The translations under genes were made by a program, and so were the position numbers. Source: Neocallimastix lanati (nom. inval.) (lineage: Eukaryota; Neocallimastigomycota; Neocallimastigomycetes; Neocallimastigales; Neocallimastigaceae). From it: 64,000 bases of DNA. The DNA is taken from contig JACVTC010000078.1 of NCBI GenBank assembly GCA_016946835.1, forward strand, positions 1-64,000, written 5' to 3'. The notes beneath the pieces are model-generated. The model was not told where the DNA came from, ran no database searches, and saw nothing but the letters and a program-made list of their open reading frames with translations. Positions 25,411-33,930 of this stretch are shown here, one piece after another (the first letter of the stretch is position 1; each line of letters starts with the position of its first letter).

Positions 25411-27236
25411 GTTTTTATTTTATTTTATTTTATTTTATTTTATTTTATTTTATTTTATTTTATTTTATTTTATTTTATTTTATTTTATTTTATTTTACTT
25501 TATTTTATTTTATTTTATTTTATTTTATTTTATTTTATTTTATTTTATTTTATTTTATTTTATTTTATTTTATTTTATTTTATTTTATATTATTCAATCA
25601 ATACTTATATTTATATTCTACTATTTATTTTATTTTATTTTATTTTATTTTATTTTATTTTATATTATTCAATCAATACTTATATTTATATTCTACTATT
25701 TATTTTATTTTATTTTATTTTATTTTATTTTATTTTATTTTATTTTATTTTATTTTATTTTATTTTATTTTATTTTATTTTATTTATTTTATTTTATTTT
25801 ATTTTATTTATTTTATTTTATTTTATTTTATTTTATTTTATTTATTTATTTTATTTTATTTTATTTTATTTTATTTTATTTTATTTTATTTTATTTTATT
25901 TTATTTTATTTTATTTTATTTTATTTTATTTTATTTTATTTTATTTTATTTTATTTTATTTTATTTTATTTTATTTTATTTTATTTTATTTTATTTTATT
26001 TTATTTTATTTTATTTTATTTTATTTTATTTTATTTTATTTTATTTTATTTTATTTTATTTTATTTTATTTTATTTTATTTTATTTTATTTTATTTTATT
26101 TTATTTTATTTTATTTTATTTTATTTTATTTTATTTTATTTTATTTTATTTTATTTTATTTTATTTTATTTTATTTTATTTTATTTTATTTTATTTTATT
26201 TTATTTTATTTTATTTTATTTTATTTTATTTTATTTTATTTTATTTTATTTTATTTATTTATATTTATTTATTTTATTTTATTTTATTTTATTTTATTTT
26301 ATTTTATTTTATTTTATTTTATTTTATTTTATTTTATTTTATTTTATTTTATTTTATTTTATTTTATTTTATTTTATTTTATTTTATTTTATTTTATTTT
26401 ATTTTATTTTATTTTATTTTATTTTATTTTATTTATTTTATTTTATTTTATTTTATTTTATTTTATTTTATTTTATTTTATTTTATTTTATTTTATTTTA
26501 TTTTATTTTATTTTATTTTATTTTATTTTATTTTATTTTATTTTATTTTATTTTATTTTATTTTATTTTATTTTATTTTATTTTATTTTATTTTATTTTA
26601 TTTTATTTTATTTTATTTATTTTATTTTATTTTATTTTATTTTATTTTATTTTATTTTATTTTATTTTATTTTATTTTATTTTATTTTATTTTATTTTAT
26701 TTTATTTTATTTTATTTTATTTTATTTTATTTTATTTTATTTTATTTTATTTTATTTTATTTTATTTTATTTTATTTTATTTTATTTTATTTTATTTTAT
26801 TTTATTTTATTTTATTTTATTTTATTTTATTTTATTAATACTTTACATATTTTATACTACTTCACTATTTATTTTATTTTATTTTATCTTATTAATACTT
26901 TACATATTTTATACTACTTCACTATTTATTTTATTTTATTTTATCTTATTAATACTTTATATATTTTATACTACTTCACTATTTATTTTATTTCATTTTA
27001 TTTTATTTTATTAATACTTTACATATTTTATACTACTTCACTATTTATTTTATTTTATTTTATTAATACTTTACATATTTTATACTACTTCACTATTTAT
27101 TTTATTTTATTTTATTTTATTAATACTTTACATATTTTATACTACTTCACTATTTATTTTATTTCATTTTATTGTATTTTATTAATACTTTACATATTTT
27201 ATACTACTTCACTATTTATTATATTTTATTTTATTT
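25411..27236 (+). repeat. Giant (TTTTA)n satellite with interspersed longer units (array 1)
   Basis: About 1.4 kb is nearly pure TTTTA pentanucleotide repeat, broken only by occasional TTTA units. Near 25585-25700 two copies of a longer spacer occur (AATCAATACTTATATTTATA followed by TTCTACTATTTA). From 26834 to 27236 seven copies of a different unit follow (TTAATACTTTACATATTTTA then TACTACTTCACTATTTA), each separated by a few TTTTA units. The same two unit types occur inverted at 48363-49931 and singly at 59938-60020. The long apparent reading frames through this array are an artefact of the 5-bp period. Confidence 0.97.
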
Positions 27237-27364
27237 AATTAAATTTTATTTAATCTGTACTTTATATTTAAATTTCAACTTTTTTTTTTATTTTATTTTA
27301 TTTTTTTTTTTATTTTTGTATAATTTTATTTATTTGAAAATTTTATATATTAATAATAATAAAA

Positions 27365-27640
27365 ATGTGTGAATGTGACTGTAATAAAAAGGATAATTAT
27401 GATTGTGGATATGTTTCTAATTGCCGGTATAGAGATGTTAATGGTAAATGTGGTTGTGATCCAAAACGAAATTGTCCAGGAAGTATAAGACCATGAAAAT
27501 TCGATAATACCAATAATTTTGGTTGTGTTTCTAACTATCCTTGTAGAGATGTGGATGTAACCCAAAAGTTAAATGGTCAGGTTGTATTAGTCCACGTAAA
27601 TTAAAGAATAGAAAATTAAACAACAATAAAATTATCGATT
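27365..27640 (+). pseudogene. Broken copy of the metallothionein-like gene
   Basis: An ATG in the context AAAAATGTGTGA opens a 43-codon frame beginning MCECDCNKKDNYDCG, with eight Cys in C-x-C and C-x4-C spacing, ending at TGA 27494-27496. It matches the start and last module of the intact gene at 30836, including RDVNGKCGCDP against RDENGKCGCTP. Beyond the stop the homology continues (GCVSNYPCRD, then in a shifted frame GCNPKVKWSGC), so the copy has lost at least one stretch and gained a stop. A short functional Cys peptide of 43 residues cannot be ruled out. It lies directly after the satellite. Confidence 0.75.
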
Positions 27641-27994
27641 AATATAAAATTTTAAAAAGTATTTATTCTATAAAAATATTTATTTTAATATTTTTAAATA
27701 TTCAAATGATGAAGAATATACACCAATGATATACTTTGTCTTTCATGCGACTTAATTTCTTTTATACGTAACTCTTGGAAAAATAATGAATAATAAACTC
27801 TAATATCTAATAAGGTATATCTTTTCATATTGCTTAATAAATGTATAAAATGATTAATTAAAAATTTAAAATATGGTAACTTTAAATTTTAAAAATGTTT
27901 TTTCATTATATATATATTATATTTTATTTAGCTCTGATTAAATATTGTAAAAATTTTATTTGAATAAAATTTATATATAGTAATATAAAATAAA

Positions 27995-28440
27995 TAGACT
28001 CTTCGATCCCACCCAATGACCATTTTCCAGGTTTTCCTCACATGAGGTTTTTACGGAATATGGTAGTTAGGATTACAGGTAAGTATTTCCCCTTATATAT
28101 ATAATATTATTCTAAATATCCTAAGTACTATAGAAAAGATACTGTCCTAACTGTGGGCCTGAGAGGGTTTAGCAAGTACTTATGCAATTACCTAGTGAGC
28201 TAGTACGTATCTCCATATGTTAGGTTATACTGGCCTCGCTTCAAAAGGGAAGTTAGGAACTGGAGAAGCATTCCGAGAAAAAGCACGAAAGAAAATTCTC
28301 AGCAATAATATGTATGTCAGAGCGCTAATGCTAAATACTCATTAAGGTCATCCAGTAGGGACAATTCTGCTTATATAGAAATGTGTAACTACTTTAATAT
28401 TTCACTACCTATAAGAGGCTGAAACCAAGAGCGTTACACA
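27995..28440. other. Unexplained GC-elevated island, possible spliced noncoding RNA or element relic
   Basis: This segment is clearly less A+T-rich than everything around it, yet no frame is open for long in any direction. On the plus strand TTACAG|GTAAGTAT at 28079 is a near-ideal splice donor, and CTAAGTACTATAG at 28121-28133 would be an acceptor, giving a possible 55-nt intron. AGTTAGGA (28064-28071) is complementary to TCCTAACT (28147-28154), CCTCA/TGAGG forms a tight hairpin near 28037, and GTGTAAC (28383) pairs with GTTACAC (28432). I cannot name the RNA or element. Confidence 0.45.
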
Positions 28441-28444
28441 CCGT

Positions 28445-30835
28445 AAATATATATAAAAAAAAAAAAAATAGAATCTTAATTTTTTTTTTTATTAACAAAT
28501 TACTTTAATATATATATATATTATATTAGTTATTATTTTTTGCTATATTTTACATTAGCATTATACATATTATATTTTAATCAGATTGTATTAAATAAAA
28601 TAAATTATATTTTACAGATTCATATTTTCAAGTATAATAGTATTTAAATGAAATACTAGTTTATGAGTTTTTAGTAACTAAATATATATTAATAATATAA
28701 ATTTAATCTTTATATAATTTGATATTAGGAAAAACAAAGATTTTAATGTAAAATTGATTTTTTAATTTCATAAAGTGGCACAGTAACGTATTTTCTAAAA
28801 AATAGATTTAGAATATATTTAAAATTGAACTTTTCCGAAAATAACTTTACCTCATTTAACAAAATGTAATTTTTTTATACATAATTATTATGGATATACA
28901 TTTTATTTAATTAAAAATGTGGCTTAAATATATACGGTATACCGTTATAAGCTTTTATTTTATTAAATTTAAATTTTTAAATTGTATTTGATTGTATTGA
29001 TTTTTTTTTTTTTTATTTTTATTATTTTTATTTTATTAAATTATGCTTTTATTTTGACTTTTTAAGAATATAAAGTTTATACTTTTTCATTAAAAAAAAA
29101 AAAAAAAAAAAAATACAAATTTTCTAATCTAATTTCTTTTATTAAGTTTCTATTTGTATTTTTCTTTTTTTTTTTTTTTGTTTGTATTGATTCTATAATA
29201 ATAAATAAAAATTAAAAATATAATTATTTATAAAATTTAATTCATAAACAAAGTTAAGAAATTATATTGAAGTTTATATAATTATTTATAAATAGAAAAT
29301 AATTTAAATTTTAATACTTTTTTAAAAAAAGTACTTCATTGGATTAAAGTAATTAATATTAACATATTTGAAATATATGTAACTTAAATATATATCATTA
29401 ATATTCATCATAATAAATTACAATGATTCACTTTTAAAAAGAAAATTATATTAATTTAATATAATTTTATATTACATTAATTTTTTTTTTTTTTTTTAAT
29501 ATGAATAATTTTGATTATAGATAAATTTTAATATTAAAAATGATCCTATTAACAATAAAAATTAACTTAATCTGAAAGGGGGAAAAGACCTAAAATTATT
29601 ATATAGAATGTAGAATACCATTTTATTTTACATCTAAAATCAATATTTTAATGAAATAATTTGTCTTTTGTACTATGAGTGACTATATAATTTTCTAATA
29701 GTAAATACCCAATAAAAATTATTATTATAGAATAACAAGTAATAGATTAAGAATTCAAAACTTATTATAATTTGACAATATTAAATGAATAAATAATTAA
29801 TCATAAATTACAGCTAATAAATAAATAAATAATAAATATATTAATAATAAATATATAAATAAATTAATAAAGGAGTGCATTTCGGGAAATGTAGCGTGTC
29901 AAAGTTTTAATAAATAAATTAATAAATAAATAATTTTAATAAATAATATAAATTAGGGATAAAGATTTTTTATTTATATTATTCATGCTTAATTTAAAAA
30001 AATAAAAAATATTCTTTTAAAATAAAATATTTTTGAATTTTTCATTAAATATATATTTAAAAAAAATAAATAAGTAAAAAATAAGTAAAAAATAAATAAA
30101 TAATGAATAATAAGTAAATAAGTAAAAATATACTTTTAGTAATTAAATTTTTAGTTAATGTATTTTTGTTCTATTTTTGTTCTACGTTACATATATTATT
30201 GAATGTTTATTATAGTATAATTTATATTAAATAGAATAAAAAAGAAATTTTCAAGTCATGAGAAATTTTATCTTTTATTCATCCGATTATCAATATCAAT
30301 ATATATAGTTTAATATATATTTTTTTTAAATCTAAAGAAAAAAATTTTGTTATAAAATTTTTGGAAAATATCCGCTTTTTTAAAAATAATAGTTTCCACT
30401 TTTTTAATTATTAAAAAATATAAATCTATGCGGAAATATAACTCTGATTTTTCACATTCTGAGTCATTTTATGGCTTTTTTTGTTAAAATGAGTCATTTT
30501 GTGGCTTATTCCAATGAATTTAAAGTTATAGACCAATAATATCTTCTTAAATAAATTTAATGAGTCATAATTAATAAAGTTAGTTAGGTAATTAAGATAT
30601 TTTAAAATATCTTATTTTCCTAAAAAAATATATAAAGGTCAAATTTCTCTTTACTTGTTATATAATTTATAAAATAAATTTAAATAAATAAATTTAAAAA
30701 TATTGGTTAATTATCAAAAAATTAAATATATTTATAAAAAAAAAATAGTGTAAGTGAACATATATATAGTAATATTTTATGTTTGTTAATTCTAATTATA
30801 TTAATTGTAAAATTTATAAAAATAAATTAGTAAAA
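28445..30835. other. A+T-rich intergenic DNA upstream of the metallothionein-like gene
   Basis: No gene is supported. There are homopolymer runs near 28476-28489, 29091-29112 and 29483-29497, a patch at 29868-29910 with GGAGTGCATTTCGGGAAATG that is shared in shortened form with 47452-47474, and a repeat at 29008-29160. About 30470-30510 two copies of GAGTCATTTTRTGGCTT appear. The presumed promoter of the gene at 30836 lies at the end, but no metal-response element can be claimed. Confidence 0.5.
29008..29160 (+). repeat. Dispersed 140-bp A+T-rich repeat, copy a
   Basis: The stretch around TTATGCTTTTATTTTGACTT and ATATAAAGTTTATACTTTTT, an A run, then TTTTCTAATCTAATTT is repeated in the same orientation at about 44130-44275. 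The shared length and order argue against chance even in this composition. Ends and nature are unknown. Confidence 0.6.
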
Positions 30836-31384
30836 ATGTGTGACTGTGAAAAGAATTCAAGTTCATGTAATTGCCCAGCTAACTGTCCATGCAGAGATGC
30901 TCAAGGACAATGTCCATGCAAACCAGGAAAAATGTGTTCTGGTTGTGTTAACACTTCTTGCGGATGTGGTTGTGGATGTGGTGAAAACAAGGGATGCTCT
31001 TGTTCTGAAGAAAAAAAGGCTTGTGATTGCCCATCTGACTGTCCATGCAGAGATGCTCAAGGACAATGTCCATGCAAACCAGGAAAAATGTGTTCTGGTT
31101 GTGTTAACACTTCTTGTGGATGTGGTTGTGGATGTTGTGAAAACAAGGGATGCTCTTGTTCTGAAGAAAAAAAGGCTTGTGATTGCCCATCTAACTGTCC
31201 ATGCAGAGATGCACAAGGACAATGCCCATGCGAACCTGGAAAAAAGTGTACTTCCTGTGTGAAGGCCGATTATGACTGTGGTTGTGCCTCTAATTGTCCA
31301 TGTAGAGATGAAAATGGTAAATGTGGATGCACTCCAAATAAAAAATGCAATAATTGTACTGGTGGATGCGGCTGTCAACATTAA
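30836..31384 (+). CDS. Metallothionein-like cysteine-repeat protein
   Basis: The 182-residue product begins MCDCEKNSSSCNCP and has about 49 cysteines, nearly all in C-x-C, C-x2-C or C-x3-C spacing, with Lys/Asp/Gly and almost no hydrophobic residues: the signature of a metallothionein that would bind Zn, Cu or Cd as thiolate clusters in the cytosol. It contains two nearly identical 52-residue repeats (156 bp in DNA), each with CPCRDAQGQCPC and SCGCGCGC, and diverged third and fourth modules. I chose the ATG at 30836, not the in-frame ATG at 30779, because the protein turns Cys-rich exactly there and the broken paralogue at 27365 starts at the same place. Several times longer than typical fungal metallothioneins. 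A structural Cys-rich protein is the alternative. Confidence 0.82.
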   Translation: MCDCEKNSSSCNCPANCPCRDAQGQCPCKPGKMCSGCVNTSCGCGCGCGENKGCSCSEEKKACDCPSDCPCRDAQGQCPCKPGKMCSGCVNTSCGCGCGCCENKGCSCSEEKKACDCPSNCPCRDAQGQCPCEPGKKCTSCVKADYDCGCASNCPCRDENGKCGCTPNKKCNNCTGGCGCQH

Positions 31385-31820
31385 ATAATTGAAAATGTTA
31401 AAATATTACAGAATAAAAAAATATATATATATATTTATATTTATATTAATAAGTTAATAATAAAATTATACCAGCACTGTAATATATTATTTTAAATTTT
31501 TAAAGTCATAAAAATAAAAAAATAATAATAAAAATAATAGTAATTACCTTTATTATTAATGTATTCAAAACGTGAATTAGATTAATTAAACAATAAAGAA
31601 AATCAAACAATGTAAAAATTTGAAATGAATGTATTTCAATGTACAAGTTTTATTTAATTTTAATAAACAAGGATCATAAATTTAAAATAAAAGATGTAAT
31701 AAAAAATAATATATAAATAATATAAAGTCAAATTATATGAAACATAAAAATAATTGTTAAAATAAGCAAATATATAACTTTTGTGTATATAAATAATTTT
31801 TAAAAATTTTTAATAAAAGT
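31385..31820. other. A+T-rich spacer downstream of the metallothionein-like gene
   Basis: No coding sequence is seen. It should hold the 3' UTR of the upstream gene and ends with the 5' copy of a small duplication, TAAAAGT (31814-31820), that flanks a tiny LINE insertion. Confidence 0.5.
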
Positions 31821-31853
31821 TGCTGCCGTTAAAAAAATACAAAAAAAAAAAAA
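31821..31853 (+). mobile_element. Minimal LINE insertion: 3' terminus plus A tail only
   Basis: TGCTGCCGTT followed by an A-rich tail equals the extreme 3' end of the LINE ending at 32420. The 33-bp insert is bounded by TAAAAGT at 31814-31820 and 31854-31860, possibly AATAAAAGT if tail bases are counted. This is what extreme 5' truncation during target-primed reverse transcription would leave. Confidence 0.65.
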
Positions 31854-31915
31854 TAAAAGTAAATGTTTAAATTTATAATATATATGATATTTTATAAAAA
31901 ATTAGTTATAACTAT

Positions 31916-32420
31916 TACAAGGGAATGGGAGGATCTATTTAAGTGCCAGATGAAATTAGGTGCTTTTTCTGATACTCTGTTCTTAGTGGTTACTGCGGCA
32001 CTTCTCCAATCGATTATACCTATTGCTATTGGCCAGCAATGGTCTTTGTTCAATAGGTTCAAATCGAATCGTACTACTACTACCAAGAGCGTCAATGCTG
32101 AAGAAACAGTAAGACAGGCCAGCAGGGCTAGCGCAACCAATGAAGATCATAATTTTGTATCTTAAAATTATGATTAACATTGCGAAGTCAAAATTAATTA
32201 TTATACTTCAGTATAATAATGCCCTTGTGAAGTCTTACAAATATTAATTAAATGAAACTAGAATATATTATACCATTATTTTATTTCCTTTTGTGTTTTA
32301 TTTTTTGTTTATTTTTTTATCTTTTTTTTTATTATTTTATTACATGTATTTTATCAAATTTTTAATTAATAAAGATGAAACAAGTTTGCTGCCGTTAAAA
32401 AAAAAAAAAAAAAAAAAAAA
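31916..32420 (+). mobile_element. 5'-truncated LINE copy with target-site duplication
   Basis: The insert begins inside the LINE ORF2 C-terminal coding region (TREWEDLFKCQMK...), stays open to a TAA at 32163-32165, and continues through a 3' UTR with GATGAAACAAG and TGCTGCCGTT into an A tail at 32397-32420. It matches the minus-strand copy at 41240-42210 over its whole length. TAGTTATAACTAT (31903-31915) and TAGTTATCACTAT (32421-32433) flank it as a 13-bp duplication with one mismatch. The encoded tail lies beyond the reverse transcriptase and has no known fold here. Confidence 0.85.
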
Positions 32421-32433
32421 TAGTTATCACTAT

Positions 32434-32617
32434 GTATTTATTATTTATAAAAATTTTAATTTTAATAATTTTATTCTCTAAAATACTCTAAATTTTTTCT
32501 TGATTTTTTTTTCTGAATTGGACAAATTAAATGTTGATTCAAATTTGATGTGATACATTTTTCTTGGTGCGATGAATGGGTAGAGTTAGAGTCCTTTTTT
32601 TCCTAGAATCTCATAAC

Positions 32618-32664
<47 letters not shown>

Positions 32665-33930
32665 ATATTAATGTTAAAAAATTTCATATATATTTTATTT
32701 TTATGTATTTTTTTTTTTTTTTAATAAATATTATTAAATAAAGTTTATATACAAATATACAAAATAAATTTTATGGCTTAAATTAGATACAATAAAAATT
32801 TATCTTATCTTTAAAAATCTATACGAATTGGAAAATTTTAATTACAGAATTAATAATAAGTTAATATTATTGGATACTTTTGACAATTTTATAAAATTTT
32901 ATACCTCTTTTCGTAAATGGAATTGGTAATTTTTAGTAATTGAAAATAATATATTATTTTTTTTATTATTAATAAAAAATAAAAAAAATAATTATTTACT
33001 TTTTTTTTTAATTATTCAATGAAATCTTTTTTTTTTTTTTTTTTATATTATTAAAGTAAATTTGTTAAAGGAATTAATATATTATATTAAATAAATTGTA
33101 ATAAAATAATATTCAATCATATAATCATATTAAAGTGCAAAAAAAAAGAAATAATAATAAAGAAAAATAAGTTATAATTAGTAAAAATATCATAATATCA
33201 TTATAAAGTAAGGTATTATTAAATTAAAGAATTTTACAAAAAATGGGATAATAAAATTTGAAATTTAAATATGAATATTAAAAATATGATATAAAAATAA
33301 TATAAAAGAATGTATAATGAATTTTAAAAAATTTACATATTAAAAATATGAACGCAAATATTAAAGGATTTATGTGAATTAATTTCGAACTTGAAATTGT
33401 AATGAATAAATACATACATATTTAAATATTTACATTAATAATTATTGTAATTTTTATTATGCAGAATGTTCTCCATTTTTGAAAAAACAATATATTATAA
33501 CTATAAATAATATTAATTTAAAACAAATAGTTAATTAATTTTAAAATCGAATCGAATAATTTTTTAAAATCTAATGAAATTTAAAAAATTAATATAATTA
33601 AAATTAATATTTAAATATAAAAGTAGTATATATAAATTGTTTTTCTTTATAAATAAAAGGAAAATTATTAATTAATTATTTAATTAATTAATTATATTTA
33701 TAATATTTTTTATTTTAAAGGAAATTTCAGGATTTTATAATAATATTAATTAATTAATTATTTAAAATTTCTAATATATATAAATAATAATTTTTTTTTT
33801 TTTTTTTTTTTTTTTTTTCAAAAATATATTGATTAACTAAAAGATTCAACCAATATAAAAGCAAACAAAAATATTTAGAGCAATTTAAAAAAAAAAATTA
33901 TTTGTAAAAAATACAATAATAATTAAAAAT
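32434..33930. other. A+T-rich intergenic DNA upstream of NBP35
   Basis: No gene is supported. A patch at 32510-32620 (GAATTGGACAAATTAAATGT, then GGTGCGATGAATGGGTAGAG) is less A+T-rich and ends in a T run at 32623-32663; it may be LINE debris. The rest is homopolymers and AT tracts. The NBP35 promoter should lie in the last few hundred bases. Confidence 0.5.

Noticed and set aside
25386-27238. Long Phe/Tyr/Leu/Ile reading frames of over 500 codons on the plus strand
   Set aside because: They are produced by the 5-bp TTTTA period, which never gives a stop in these phases; no start context, no ordinary sequence.
28050-28090. U1 snRNA on the minus strand
   Set aside because: The ATACTTACCTG start matches, but the stem-loop I and II loop sequences and an Sm site with the following hairpin are absent and the sequence becomes A+T-rich after about 100 nt; the match is the complement of a splice-donor consensus.
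30863-31381. Minus-strand Ser/Thr-rich frame opposite the metallothionein-like gene
   Set aside because: Antisense shadow; the Cys spacing and paralogue support the plus-strand frame.
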